A stretch of 64,000 nucleotides of DNA from JAXLRU01 sp046330935. GTDB taxonomy: Bacteria; Actinomycetota; Actinomycetes; Actinomycetales; Kineosporiaceae. The DNA is taken from contig JAXLRU010000005.1 in the NCBI GenBank assembly GCA_046330935.1, forward strand, positions 124,001 to 188,000, read 5' to 3'. Both the position numbers and the translations under genes were made by a program. Of the stretch, positions 43,052-52,380 are shown in pieces. The notes under the pieces were generated by a model. It saw nothing but the letters and a program-made list of their open reading frames with translations, searched no databases and had not been told where the DNA came from. The stretch's first letter is position 1. Every line of letters begins with the position of its first letter.

Positions 43052-44047
43052 TCACGGCAACCGCACCACCTGCGCGGCGTACACGAGCCCGGCGCCGAAC
43101 CCGATCATCAGGGCGAGCCCGCCGGAGGGGGCCAGGCCCTCGGCGAGCATCCGGTCCATCGCCAGCGGGATCGACGCGGCCGAGGTGTTGCCCGAGTCGA
43201 CGATGTCGCGGGCCACGGGGACCGAGGCGGGCAGCTGCAGCTGCTTGACCATCGCGTCGACGATGCGGATGTTGGCCTGGTGGGGGATGAAGGCCGCCAG
43301 CTCCTCGGCGGCCACGCCCGCGGCGTCCAGCGCCTTGCGGGCCACGGGCGCCATCTGCCACACGGCCCAGCGGAACACCGTCTGGCCGGCCATGGTCAGG
43401 GCGGGCCAGGTCGGGTCGCCGTCGCGCACCTCCAGCCACGAGCGGGAGTTGCGGATCGCCTCCCACTGGGCCCCGTCGCTGCCGGCGATCGTCGGTCCGA
43501 TCCCCGGCTCGTCGGAGGGGCCCACCACGACCGCTCCCGCACCGTCGCCGAACAGGAAGGCGGTCGAGCGGTCCGTGGGGTCGGTGAAGTCGCTGAGCTT
43601 CTCCACGCCGACGACGAGCACGTGCCGCGCGCTGCCGGCGCGCACCATGTCGGAGGCGAGGCTGACGCCGTAGCAGAAGCCGGCGCAGGCAGCGGAGAGG
43701 TCGGCCGCGGCGGCGGGGGTGGCGCCGATCCGGTCGGTGAGGATCGCCGCCGCCGACGGCGTCTGGTACGGGTGGGTGACCGACGCCACGAGCACGGCGT
43801 CGACGTCCTGGGGGGACAGCCCCGCGCGCTCGATCGCCTGCAGGGCCGCGTGCTCGGCCATGTCGACGACGCTCTCCTCGGGCGCGGCCCGGCGCCGCGT
43901 CACGATGCCGGAGCGTTCCCGGATCCACTCGTCGGAGCTGTCGATGTGGCGGCAGATCTCCTCGTTGGTGACGACGCGCTGCGGGCGGTAGGCCCCGACG
44001 GAGAGGATCCGCGCGTGCGGGACGGCGGTGGGCGACTGCAGGCTCAC
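43052..44047 (-). CDS. fabH: 3-oxoacyl-ACP synthase III
   Basis: Initiating condensing enzyme joining an acyl-CoA starter to malonyl-ACP, 331 residues. Catalytic residues are Cys in LSAACAGFCYGV, His in FIPHQANIRIVDAM and Asn in DSGNTSAASIPLAM. In actinobacteria branched starters (isobutyryl-, isovaleryl-, anteiso-CoA) are typical, but specificity cannot be read here. The GTG start at 44047 overlaps the fabD stop by four bases. Confidence 0.96.
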   Translation of the reverse strand: MSLQSPTAVPHARILSVGAYRPQRVVTNEEICRHIDSSDEWIRERSGIVTRRRAAPEESVVDMAEHAALQAIERAGLSPQDVDAVLVASVTHPYQTPSAAAILTDRIGATPAAAADLSAACAGFCYGVSLASDMVRAGSARHVLVVGVEKLSDFTDPTDRSTAFLFGDGAGAVVVGPSDEPGIGPTIAGSDGAQWEAIRNSRSWLEVRDGDPTWPALTMAGQTVFRWAVWQMAPVARKALDAAGVAAEELAAFIPHQANIRIVDAMVKQLQLPASVPVARDIVDSGNTSAASIPLAMDRMLAEGLAPSGGLALMIGFGAGLVYAAQVVRLP

Positions 44048-45009
44048 CGGGCAGCCCCGGCCTCGTGGAGGGCCGCGCGCGCGGCGTCCAGCTGCTCGGG
44101 GCCCTTCAGGGCGATGGCGGCGACGCCGGGCAGCGCGCGCTTGGCGAGGTTGGCGAGCGTCCCCGCCGGTGCGGGCTCCACCACGGTGGCGACCCCGAGG
44201 GCGGCCAGGCGCTGCTGGCAGAGGTCCCAGCGCACCGGGTTGCTCACCTGCGACACCAGGCGGGCCAGGGCGTCGGCGCCGTCGGTGACCACCTCGCCGT
44301 CGGCGTTCGACAGCAGCGGTAGCTGCGGGTCCTTCGCGGGCACCTGCTCCGCCGCCGCAGCCAGGACGGGCACCGCGGGCGCCATCGTCGCGGTGTGGAA
44401 GGCTCCGGCGACCTGCAGCGGGATGACCCGGGCGCGGGCCGGGGCGGCGGCGGCGAGCGCGTCGAGCGCCGCGCGCGGGCCGGCGGCGACCACCTGCCCG
44501 GCACCGTTGACGTTGGCGGGGGTGAGGCCCAGCGTGGACAGGGCCGCCAGCACCTCGTCGGGGTCACCGCCCAACACCGCCGCCATGCCCGTGTCCTCGG
44601 CGGCCGCCGCCTGCGCCATCGCGCGGCCCCGCGTGGCCACGAGCGAGACGGCCTGCGTGCCGGTGAGCACCCCTGCCGCGGCCGCGGCCGCGAACTCGCC
44701 CACCGAGTGCCCCGCGACCGCGCCGACGCCGGCGGCGGCCAGGCGCGCGTCGAGGTCGTCCAGCCGCAGGCTCGCGCCGTCGTCCACCAGGGCGGCCAGG
44801 CAGAGCAGGGACGTCGCCGTGATCAGCGGCTGGGCGACGGAGGTGTCGCGGATGGTGTCGGCGTCGCTGGTCGTCCCGTGGGCGGCGAGGTCGAGCCCCG
44901 CAGCGGCCGAGAGGGCCTCGATCAGGTCCGCGGCACCGGGCAGCTCCAGCCACGGCGCGAGCATTCCGGGGGTCTGAGAGCCCTGACCCGGGCACAGGAT
45001 CGCCAGCAC
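44044..45009 (-). CDS. fabD: Malonyl-CoA:ACP transacylase
   Basis: Transfers malonyl from CoA to ACP, 321 residues. Shown by the N-terminal PGQGSQTPGML, the nucleophile motif GHSVGEFAAA, and a GAFHTATMAP histidine near residue 210. GTG 45009 (MLAILCPGQGSQ) matches the family start and has GAGG about eight bases upstream; a GTG at 45042 would add 11 residues. It is the first gene of the fab cluster and lies directly behind the fasR-like gene. Confidence 0.95.
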   Translation of the reverse strand: MLAILCPGQGSQTPGMLAPWLELPGAADLIEALSAAAGLDLAAHGTTSDADTIRDTSVAQPLITATSLLCLAALVDDGASLRLDDLDARLAAAGVGAVAGHSVGEFAAAAAAGVLTGTQAVSLVATRGRAMAQAAAAEDTGMAAVLGGDPDEVLAALSTLGLTPANVNGAGQVVAAGPRAALDALAAAAPARARVIPLQVAGAFHTATMAPAVPVLAAAAEQVPAKDPQLPLLSNADGEVVTDGADALARLVSQVSNPVRWDLCQQRLAALGVATVVEPAPAGTLANLAKRALPGVAAIALKGPEQLDAARAALHEAGAAR

Positions 45010-45087
45010 GTCACCAGCCTCGCCATGCGGGGCGGCGAGCACCGCCGACGCCAGGCACGAACTGCTCTTCCCAGGATTGGAGGGTTC

Positions 45088-46293
45088 CTACAAGGCGGCC
45101 GTGGCCTGCGCGGAGACCGTCTCGCGGGCGCCCCGGCGACCCGCCCGGCTCAGCCTGCCGACGGCGATCGCCACCTGCAGGACGAAGGCCTCGCGCGGCT
45201 CCGTCGGGTCCCACCCGCTGACGTCGGCGACGCGCTTGAGGCGGTAGCGGACGGTGTTGGGGTGCACGAACAACGCCCTCGCCGTGGCCTCCAGGGACCG
45301 CCCGAGGTCGAGATAGGTCGCGGCGGTCTCCAGCAGCGGCGCGTCGACGTCGGCCAGCCGCTGGTAGGCGCGCTCCACGAGCTCCTGCCTCGCGGCGTCG
45401 TCGCCGCACATCAGCCGCTCCGGGAGCAGGTCGTCGGCGGCGACGGGGCGCGGGGCGGCGGGCCAGGCCGGGGCGGCGGCGAGCCCGGCCAGGGCCGCCT
45501 GCGCCGAGCGCCCGGCCTCGTCGAGGTGGGGCACGACCGGCCCGGTGACGACCGGGCCGGGGCCGAACAGCGAGGTCAGGTGCGCCGCCAGGGCGGTGGG
45601 GTCGACGTGGCGGCCCACCACCGCGACGACGCGGTCGCCCTGCACGCCCACCAGCGCGTCCCCGCCCTTGGCGCGGGCCGCGCGACGCAGGTCCTCGACG
45701 ACGGCCGCGACGGTGCCGACGGGGGAGGAGCCCGCCACCACGAGCAGCGGGGAGTCGCCGGGCCAGCCGAGGGCGGCGGCGCGCGAGCGGACGCCGTCGT
45801 CGGCCTCGCCGCGCACGAGGGCGTCGACGACGAGGGCCTCCAACCGCGCGTCCCACGCCCCGCGCGCCTCGGCCGCCTGCGCGTAGATCATGGCGGCCGC
45901 GAAGGCGACCTCGCGGCTGTAGCGCAGCACCGACTCGCGCACCATCTGCTCGGCGCCGGGCTCGGAGATCTCCTCGACGTGGTCCTCCACGACGTCGACG
46001 ACCACCCGCACCAGCTCCAGCGTCTGCTGCAGGGAGATCGACCGGGTCAGCTCGCGGGGGGCGGTGCCGAACACGTCGGACGTCACGGCCGGCACCGTGC
46101 CCGGCTTCTCGAACCACGAGATGAAGGCGGCGATGCCGGCCTGGGCGACCAGCCCCACCCAGGACCGGTCCTGCGCGCTCTTTGCCCGGAACCACGGCAG
46201 CGACTCGTCCATCCGCTGTGCCGCGGCCGTCGCCAGCTTGCCGCTGTTGCGTCGCAGTCGCAGCAGGGCCGCATCGGGTTCGGCGTGGGTCAT
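45088..46293 (-). CDS. fasR: PucR-family transcriptional activator, FasR-like
   Basis: Regulator of 401 residues. The C-terminal PucR helix-turn-helix is clear (LETAATYLDLGRSLEATARA, then LFVHPNTVRYRLKRV). The central part is a GGDEF-like fold (about 190-300), and the N-terminus (GKLATAAAQRMDESLPWFRA) is conserved among FasR proteins. FasR activates the adjacent fabDHPF operon in Streptomyces; here it sits immediately upstream of fabD on the same strand, and the position equals Rv2242 of M. tuberculosis. ATG 46293 is preferred. Confidence 0.9.
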   Translation of the reverse strand: MTHAEPDAALLRLRRNSGKLATAAAQRMDESLPWFRAKSAQDRSWVGLVAQAGIAAFISWFEKPGTVPAVTSDVFGTAPRELTRSISLQQTLELVRVVVDVVEDHVEEISEPGAEQMVRESVLRYSREVAFAAAMIYAQAAEARGAWDARLEALVVDALVRGEADDGVRSRAAALGWPGDSPLLVVAGSSPVGTVAAVVEDLRRAARAKGGDALVGVQGDRVVAVVGRHVDPTALAAHLTSLFGPGPVVTGPVVPHLDEAGRSAQAALAGLAAAPAWPAAPRPVAADDLLPERLMCGDDAARQELVERAYQRLADVDAPLLETAATYLDLGRSLEATARALFVHPNTVRYRLKRVADVSGWDPTEPREAFVLQVAIAVGRLSRAGRRGARETVSAQATAAL

Positions 46294-46392
46294 GACGGCG
46301 AGCGTACCCAGCGCGCGCGGGCGCGGACGCCCGGGTTTGTGTTCACCCCACAAACGGGTGCCGACGGCGAGGTGGACGGCGCGCCGGCGCCG

Positions 46393-47250
46393 TCAGTCGC
46401 GCCCGCGGGCCGCGAGCTCCTCGGCCACCGGCGGCACCTGCGTGAACAGCTCGCGCGGGGGGCGCTGGTAGTCGGGTGCGGGAGGTCGGGGCGGCAGCTC
46501 CAGCGACATCCTCGACGGCGCCTCGTAGGGCAGCGTGGACAACAGGTGGCTGATCATGTTGATCCGCGCGTGGCGCTTCACGTCGGCCTCGACCGTGTAC
46601 CAGGGCGCCTCGGGGATGTCGGTGTGCACGAACATCTCGTCCTTGGCGCGCGAGAAGTCGACCCACTTGTCGCGCGTGCGCAGGTCGTTCTCCGAGAACT
46701 TCCAGCGCCGCAGCGGGTCCTCCAACCGGGACCGGAAACGGCGCTCCTGCTCCTCGTCGCTGACCGAGAACCAGTACTTGCGAAGGAGGATGCCGTCCTG
46801 CACCAGCATCCGCTCGAACAGCGGGCACTGGCGCAGGAAGAGCCGGTACTGCTCCGGCGTGCAGTAGCCCATGACGCGCTCGACCCCGGCGCGGTTGTAC
46901 CAGGAGCGGTCGAGCAGCACGATCTCGCCCGCCGCCGGCAGGTGGGCGACGTAGCGCTGGAAGTACCACTGCGTCTGCTCGCGCTCCGTCGGCGTCGGCA
47001 GCGCCACGATCCGCGCCACGCGCGGGTTGAGGAACTCGGTGATGCGCTTGATCGTGCTGCCCTTGCCCGCGGCGTCGCGGCCCTCGAACACGACCACGAG
47101 GCGCTGGCCGGTGGCCTTCACCCATTCCTGGACGGCGACCAGCTCGCCCTGCAGCCGGCGTAGCTCGGCCTCGTACCCCTTGCGGGACAGCCGGGGGCCC
47201 GTGGACTCGGCGGATCGGTCGCGGTCGTGCGCGGAGTGTGCGGCGGACAT
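46393..47250 (-). CDS. ppk2: Polyphosphate kinase 2
   Basis: PPK2-family enzyme of 285 residues transferring phosphate between polyphosphate and nucleoside diphosphates (class I: NDP to NTP). Walker A is FEGRDAAGKGSTIKRI, the lid/Walker B region is LLDRSWYNRAGVERVMG, and the family block WYFQRYVAHLPAAGEIV is present. ATG 47250 gives the usual length; an in-frame ATG at 47295 would add 15 Arg-rich residues. It is relevant to the VTC polyphosphate polymerase at 57 kb, since one can make and the other use polyphosphate, though they are not linked in one operon. Confidence 0.94.
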   Translation of the reverse strand: MSAAHSAHDRDRSAESTGPRLSRKGYEAELRRLQGELVAVQEWVKATGQRLVVVFEGRDAAGKGSTIKRITEFLNPRVARIVALPTPTEREQTQWYFQRYVAHLPAAGEIVLLDRSWYNRAGVERVMGYCTPEQYRLFLRQCPLFERMLVQDGILLRKYWFSVSDEEQERRFRSRLEDPLRRWKFSENDLRTRDKWVDFSRAKDEMFVHTDIPEAPWYTVEADVKRHARINMISHLLSTLPYEAPSRMSLELPPRPPAPDYQRPPRELFTQVPPVAEELAARGRD

Positions 47251-47459
47251 GGCCCCACTCCACCGTCGGGCCGCCCTCCGGCGCAAGGCGGACATGCCCC
47301 CGATCAGGACCCGATGTCCGGCTACGCCATGATTGCCCCGATCCGGCGCACGGGGCGCGGCGGCTGGTCGCTCCTGACGGGTGCCGGGGCTATGGTCGAG
47401 AGGCCGGGTGAGGCGCACGCAGCACCAGGGCGCGCTGAACCCGGGGGAGGAGGACGGCA

Positions 47460-48170
47460 ATGCCGCTGTGGAGCCGTTGGGACAGGCTGAGGCGGCGCCT
47501 TGCCGCGCCCTCGGCACCCGCCGTGCCGACCGATGCCCCGTCGGAGACGGCGCTGCGCGCCCGGCTGAACGCCGATCCGAACGACGTGGCCGCGTTCGCC
47601 ACCCTGGCCGAGGTGGTCCGCACCCGCGCCCACGACTCCGCCGAGCGTCCGGCCTACCCGCGCCGCGCCCGCTCGGCCGACCCGGGTCGCGAGGCGGACG
47701 ACGCTGTCTGGGCGCTCGCCGAGGAACTCGCCCACTCGCCTCGTGCCTGGTTCCCCCTCATCGAGATGGCGCGCCTGTCCATCGACGACGACCGCGGGGG
47801 CGCCATGCGCCGCCTCGGCACGGCGGCGGAACGCGACCCCAGCGGTGAGGCGCTCGTCGAGGGGGTGGCCATGCTCCGCCGGGCCGGGCACCCCACGGAT
47901 GCACTCAACCTCGGCGTCGGGCATTGGCGCCCTCGCGAGCACACCCCAGCCGTGGGCCGGCACCTCGTCGAGGCGGCCCTGGAGACCGGTCGCGCCCCCG
48001 AGGCGCGCCGCCATCTCGCCGCGCTCGCCGGGCGCGAGGACGCCGCCGAGCTGCGCGGCCTGCTGGAGGAGCTCGAGCAGCAGATCAAGCGCGTGGACCG
48101 TGGGCGGACGATCGACCTGCGCACCGCCAACGAGCAGGTCGGCGAGGGCCGCCCGGGTCGCGACCGCTGA
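47460..48170 (+). CDS. TPR-like protein of unknown function
   Basis: Cytosolic protein of 236 residues. It is mainly helical, with repeated short helix pairs (LRARLNADPNDVAAFATLAE, then WFPLIEMARLSIDDDRGGAM and HLVEAALETGRAPEARRHLA) that look like degenerate TPR units. A Ser/Arg-rich N-terminus and a final helix (LEELEQQIKRVDRGRTIDLR) are also seen. No function is assigned. ATG 47460 follows a very strong GGGGGAGGAGG ribosome site. It diverges from ppk2 across about 209 bases and ends at a bidirectional terminator shared with aceE. Confidence 0.75.
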   Translation: MPLWSRWDRLRRRLAAPSAPAVPTDAPSETALRARLNADPNDVAAFATLAEVVRTRAHDSAERPAYPRRARSADPGREADDAVWALAEELAHSPRAWFPLIEMARLSIDDDRGGAMRRLGTAAERDPSGEALVEGVAMLRRAGHPTDALNLGVGHWRPREHTPAVGRHLVEAALETGRAPEARRHLAALAGREDAAELRGLLEELEQQIKRVDRGRTIDLRTANEQVGEGRPGRDR

Positions 48171-48188
48171 GCCCGGCCCCACGCGAGG

Positions 48189-48219
48189 ACGCCCCCGGCA
48201 CCTGGGGTGCCGGGGGCGT
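48189..48219. terminator. Bidirectional terminator
   Basis: ACGCCCCCGGCACC (48189-48202) pairs perfectly with GGTGCCGGGGGCGT (48206-48219) across a three-base loop, between the convergent TPR-like gene and aceE. Confidence 0.9.
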
Positions 48220-48237
48220 CGTGCGTGAGGGCGGTGC

Positions 48238-51000
48238 TCAGGCCTCGCCGCCCGCGCTGCCGGTGGTGCCGGCGGTGACGTCGAGCAGGCGGTACTTCTC
48301 GACGGCCTCCGAGGCCGCCTCGGCGCGGTACTCCCCGCGACGGCCCAGCTGCTGCAGCACGGCCGTCACGATCGACGGGCTGTCGATCAGGAAGTGGCGG
48401 CGCGCTGCGGCCCGGGTGTCGGACAGGCCGAAGCCGTCGGCACCGAGGGAGCGGAAGTCCTGCGGCACCCACTGGCGGATCTGGTCGGGAACCGCGCGCA
48501 TGTAGTCGGAGACGGCCACGACCGGCCCGGGGGCCCCGGACAGGCGCTGGGTGACGTAGGGCACCGGCACCGGCTCCGTCGGGTGCGTCAGGGCCAGGTC
48601 GTCGCAGTGCAGGCCGTCGCGGCGCAGCTCGTTCCAGCTGGTGACGCTCCACACGTCGGCGGCCACGCCCCAGTCGGCGGCGAGCATCTCCTGAGCCTCC
48701 AGCGCCCAGGGCAACGAGACGCCCGAGGCGAGGATCTGGGCCCGCGGACCCGTGGCCCCCGCCTCGGCGGCACCCGGCAGGGCCGCGGCGGGGCGCAGGA
48801 GGTACATGCCCTTGAGCAGGCCGTCCACGTCGAGCCCCTCGGGCTCGGCAGGCTGGACGATCGGCTCGTTGTAGACGGTGAGGTAGTAGTACACGTTCTC
48901 GGGCGACTCGCCGTACATGCGGCGCAGGCCGTCCTTGACGATGTGGGCGATCTCGTACCCGTAGGCCGGGTCGTAGGCCACCACCGCGGGGTTGGTCGAG
49001 GCCAGCAGCGGCGAGTGCCCGTCGGCGTGCTGCAGGCCCTCGCCGGTGAGCGTCGTGCGGCCCGCGGTGGCGCCGACGACGAACCCGCGGCTCATCTGGT
49101 CGGCCGCCGCCCACATGGCGTCGCCCGTCCGCTGGAACCCGAACATCGAGTAGAAGATGTAGACGGGGACGGTCGGCTCGCCGTGCGTGGCGTAGGACGA
49201 GCCGGCGGCGGTGAAGGCCGCCAGCGAACCCGCCTCGTTGATCCCCACGTGCAGGATCTGACCCGAGGTCGACTCCTTGTAGGCCAGCATGAGCTCGCGG
49301 TCGACCGAGGTGTACTGCTGACCGTGCGGGTTGTAGATCTTCGCCGTCGGGAAGAACGAGTCCATCCCGAAGGTGCGCGCCTCGTCGGGGATGATCGGCA
49401 CGATCCGCTTGCCGAACTCCTTGTCGCGCATGAGGTCCTTGAGCAGGCGGACGAAGGCCATCGTGGTGGCGATCGACTGCTTGCCCGAGCCCTTGCGCAT
49501 GCCCTCGTAGGCCGACGCCTCGGGCAGCTTCAGCTGGTTGCCCGCGACGCGCCGCTGCGGCAGCGAGCCGCCGAGCTTGCGGCGGTGCTCGCGCAGGTAC
49601 TGGATCGAGGGGTCGGCCTCGCCGGGATGGTAGTACGGCGGGGCGTAGGGGTCGGCCTCGAGCTGGGCGTCGCTGATCGGGATGCGCAGCCGGTCGCGCA
49701 GGGCCTTGAGGTCCTCCAGCGTCAGCTTCTTCATCTGGTGCGTCGCGTTGCGGCCCGCGAACGACGGCCCCAGCGACCAGCCCTTGATGGTCTTGGCGAG
49801 GATGACCGTCGGCTGCCCCGTGTGCTCGGTGGCGGCCTTGTAGGCGGCGAAGACCTTGCGGTAGTCGTGACCACCGCGGCGCAGCGACCAGATCTCGTCG
49901 TCGGTCATGTTCTCGACCAGCGCGCGGGTGCGCGGGTCCCGGCCGAAGAAGTTCTCGCGGATGAACCCGCCGTTCTCGGCGCGGAAGGTCTGGTAGTCGC
50001 CGTCCGGAGTGGCGTTCATCAGGTTGACCAGCGCGTGGTCGCGGTCGGCGGCCAGCAGCGGGTCCCACTCGCGGCCCCAGACCACCTTGATGACGTTCCA
50101 GCCCGCGCCGCGGAAGAACGCCTCCAGCTCCTGGATGATCTTGCCGTTGCCGCGGACGGGGCCGTCGAGGCGCTGCAGGTTGCAGTTCACGACGAACGTG
50201 AGGTTGTCGAGCTCCTCGTAGGCGGCCAGCTGCAGCGCGCCGCGGCTCTCGGGCTCGTCCATCTCGCCGTCGCCGAGGAACGCCCACACCCGCTGCTGGG
50301 AGGTGTCCTTGATGCCACGCCCCTGCAGGTACTTGTTGAACTGCGCCTGGTAGATGGCGTTGATCGGACCCAGGCCCATGGAGACCGTGGGGAACTCCCA
50401 GAAGTCGGGCATGAGCCGGGGGTGCGGGTAGGACGACAGCCCGCCGCCGGCGTGGGAGACCTCCTGGCGGAAGCCGTCCATCTGCGACTCGGTGAGGCGC
50501 CCCTCGAGGAACGCGCGGGCGTACATGCCGGGGGAGGCGTGGCCCTGGAAGAAGACCTGGTCGCCTCCGCCGGGGTGGTCCTTGCCGCGGAAGAAGTGGT
50601 TGAAGCCGACCTCGTACAGCGTGGCCGAGGAGGCGTAGGTCGAGATGTGCCCGCCGACACCGATGCCGGGCCGCTGGGCGCGGTGCACCATGACCGCGGC
50701 GTTCCAGCGCAGCCAGCGGCGGTAGGCGCGCTCGGCGTCCTCGTCGCCGGGGAACCAGGGTTCGGCCTCCGGCGGGATGGTGTTGATGTAGTCGGTCTGG
50801 GCGAGGCTCGGCACGCCCACACCGCGCTCGCGCGCCCGCTGCAGGAGGGCGAGCATGAGGTAGCGGGCCCGGACCCGGCCGCGGTGGTCGACGGCCGCGT
50901 CGAGGGAGTCCAGCCATTCGCCGGTCTCGTCGGGGTCGATGTCGGGAAGCTGGCTCGGGAGCCCGTTGAGGATGGGTCCCGCCTCCTCGCGTCCTGCCAC
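48238..51000 (-). CDS. aceE: Pyruvate dehydrogenase E1 component (homodimeric type)
   Basis: Thiamine-diphosphate enzyme decarboxylating pyruvate and acetylating the E2 lipoyl domain, 920 residues. The TPP site includes GHISTYASSATLYEVGFNHF, the GDGEMDEPESRG metal-binding motif and NCNLQRLDGPVRGNGKI. The pyrimidine-binding part includes GINEAGSLAAFTAAGSSYAT. GTG 51000 (MAGREEAGPILNG) is preceded by AGAGGAA; the longer frame has an Arg/Pro-rich lead. Its neighbours match Rv2241 in M. tuberculosis. Confidence 0.96.
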   Translation of the reverse strand: MAGREEAGPILNGLPSQLPDIDPDETGEWLDSLDAAVDHRGRVRARYLMLALLQRARERGVGVPSLAQTDYINTIPPEAEPWFPGDEDAERAYRRWLRWNAAVMVHRAQRPGIGVGGHISTYASSATLYEVGFNHFFRGKDHPGGGDQVFFQGHASPGMYARAFLEGRLTESQMDGFRQEVSHAGGGLSSYPHPRLMPDFWEFPTVSMGLGPINAIYQAQFNKYLQGRGIKDTSQQRVWAFLGDGEMDEPESRGALQLAAYEELDNLTFVVNCNLQRLDGPVRGNGKIIQELEAFFRGAGWNVIKVVWGREWDPLLAADRDHALVNLMNATPDGDYQTFRAENGGFIRENFFGRDPRTRALVENMTDDEIWSLRRGGHDYRKVFAAYKAATEHTGQPTVILAKTIKGWSLGPSFAGRNATHQMKKLTLEDLKALRDRLRIPISDAQLEADPYAPPYYHPGEADPSIQYLREHRRKLGGSLPQRRVAGNQLKLPEASAYEGMRKGSGKQSIATTMAFVRLLKDLMRDKEFGKRIVPIIPDEARTFGMDSFFPTAKIYNPHGQQYTSVDRELMLAYKESTSGQILHVGINEAGSLAAFTAAGSSYATHGEPTVPVYIFYSMFGFQRTGDAMWAAADQMSRGFVVGATAGRTTLTGEGLQHADGHSPLLASTNPAVVAYDPAYGYEIAHIVKDGLRRMYGESPENVYYYLTVYNEPIVQPAEPEGLDVDGLLKGMYLLRPAAALPGAAEAGATGPRAQILASGVSLPWALEAQEMLAADWGVAADVWSVTSWNELRRDGLHCDDLALTHPTEPVPVPYVTQRLSGAPGPVVAVSDYMRAVPDQIRQWVPQDFRSLGADGFGLSDTRAAARRHFLIDSPSIVTAVLQQLGRRGEYRAEAASEAVEKYRLLDVTAGTTGSAGGEA

Positions 51001-51420
51001 GTCGCGGTTCCTCTCTTCTGCGTGCCGCTGGTGGCGGCGAGGCCTGCCTGAGGCCGACCGAGGTCGCCTCGGGTGCCGCCCGCACCTGTGGGTGGGGCGA
51101 TGCGTGCCGGGTGGGGCGGCGGCGACGGGGCTGCGGCCTGGCACCCGGGTCTCGGCCGCTGGCGGCCGTCGTGGGGGCCATCCTGTCGTGAGTGAGGCCC
51201 ATCGTCACATCTACCGAGCGGTAACCACCACCCGGGGTCGGCTGCGCCCCCGGATGAGGTTGACCAGCGGCGCAGGGGCGCCCAAGGTGGGCGGAAGTCG
51301 CCTGACGCGCCGCGCAACGGTTGCACGTGGCAGGCGATGTCTAGTGCACTAGCGTGACGAGTCAACCGAGGAGCCGCGCCGCAGTCGCGGCAGGGCTCCC
51401 ACGACGGAGGAGGCACACGG
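51001..51420. other. Divergent promoter region between aceE and the DUF3052 gene
   Basis: 420 bases without a convincing gene. It contains a GGCGAGGCCTGCC / GGCCGACCGAGGTCGCC stem-like area near 51035-51070 on the aceE side and, at 51341-51352, the perfect 12-bp palindrome CTAGTGCACTAG. A TTGCAC at 51321-51326 could be part of a -35 element, but no well-spaced -10 was found. It probably holds the promoters of both genes. Confidence 0.5.
51341..51352. promoter_or_regulatory. Perfect 12-bp palindrome
   Basis: CTAGTGCACTAG, 69 bases before the DUF3052 start, AT-richer than its surroundings and rich in CTAG, a tetramer that is usually rare in such genomes. Candidate operator of unknown factor. 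Confidence 0.35.
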
Positions 51421-51849
51421 GTGGGCGCGACCGCGGAGTCCGCGGCGGAGAAGTCCAAGGCCGGCCGATTCGGGCTGAAGCCCGGGCAGGTCGTCCAGGA
51501 GTTCGGCTACGACGAGGACGTCGACGGCGAGCTGCGGGCGGCGATCGAGGACGTCACCGGCAGTGAGATCGTCGACGAGGACGGCCAGGACGTCGTCGAC
51601 GCCGTCCTCCTGTGGTGGCGTGACGGGGACGGCGATCTCGTCGACGCCCTGGTCGACGCCCTGACCAACCTCGCCGACGGCGGGGTGATCTGGCTCCTGA
51701 CGCCGAAGTCGGGCCGCGACGGGCACGTGGAGCCCAGTGACATCGAGGACGCGGCCCCCACGGCGGGCCTGCATGCGACCTCGACGATCAGCGCCTGCGC
51801 GGAGTGGACGGGCACGCGCCTGGCGAGCCCCCGCAGCGGCCGTCGCTGA
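51421..51849 (+). CDS. DUF3052 family protein
   Basis: Actinobacterial protein of 142 residues, acidic, with the family segments GLKPGQVVQEFGYDEDVDGE, LLWWRDGDGDLVDALVD and IWLLTPKSGRDGHVEPSDIE. The equivalent in M. tuberculosis is Rv2239c, next to ahpE and aceE. The function is unknown. The GTG start at 51421 follows GGAGGAGG. It is followed by the ahpE gene on the same strand 55 bases later. Confidence 0.88.
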   Translation: MGATAESAAEKSKAGRFGLKPGQVVQEFGYDEDVDGELRAAIEDVTGSEIVDEDGQDVVDAVLLWWRDGDGDLVDALVDALTNLADGGVIWLLTPKSGRDGHVEPSDIEDAAPTAGLHATSTISACAEWTGTRLASPRSGRR

Positions 51850-51904
51850 GTAGTGTGATCTTCGTCACGTCCCATCACGTCCCGTCGCCACCCCCGGAGG
51901 ACTC

Positions 51905-52375
51905 GTGACCGTGCCCCCCGTCGGCTCGCCGGCGCCCGGGTTCACCCTGCCCGACCAGGACGGCAACGCCGTGTCGCTGTCGTCCTTCGCGGGCGGTGCG
52001 GGGGTGGCCCTCGTGTTCTACCCCTTCGCCTTCTCGGGGATCTGCACGGCGGAGCTGTGCGCGCTGCGCGACGACCCGGCCGTGTTCGGGGATGCGGGGG
52101 TCGAGGTGCTGGCGATCTCGTGCGACCCGCGCTGGAGCCTCAAGGCCTACGCGCAGGCTCAGGGGTACGCGTTCCGGCTGCTGAGCGACTTCTGGCCGCA
52201 CGGCGAGGTCGCCTCCGCCTACGGGGTCTTCGACCCCGACGCGGGGCGGGCGCAACGCGGTACCTTCCTGGTGGACTCCGAGGGGACGATCCGCTGGAGC
52301 GTCGTCAACCCGCCCGGGCAGGCGCGAGCCCTCGAGGAGTACCGCGCGGCCGTCGCCGAGCTCGTCGGCGGCTGA
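51905..52375 (+). CDS. ahpE: Peroxiredoxin, AhpE type
   Basis: Thiol peroxidase of 156 residues. The peroxidatic Cys is in the motif YPFAFSGICTAELCALRD (near residue 46), matching the AhpE/BCP pattern, with a further Cys five residues later and one at LAISCD. The thioredoxin-like fold opens with GSPAPGFTLPDQDGNAVSLS. The GTG start at 51905 has GGAGG a few bases upstream. Located between DUF3052 and tRNA-Val; the ahpE-DUF3052-aceE order is conserved. Confidence 0.93.
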   Translation: MTVPPVGSPAPGFTLPDQDGNAVSLSSFAGGAGVALVFYPFAFSGICTAELCALRDDPAVFGDAGVEVLAISCDPRWSLKAYAQAQGYAFRLLSDFWPHGEVASAYGVFDPDAGRAQRGTFLVDSEGTIRWSVVNPPGQARALEEYRAAVAELVGG

Positions 52376-52380
52376 TCCGC

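Noticed and set aside
42604..44977. Plus-strand open frames opposite fabF, fabH and fabD
   Set aside because: Shadows of well-identified fab genes; residues are Arg/Gly/His-rich with no family features.
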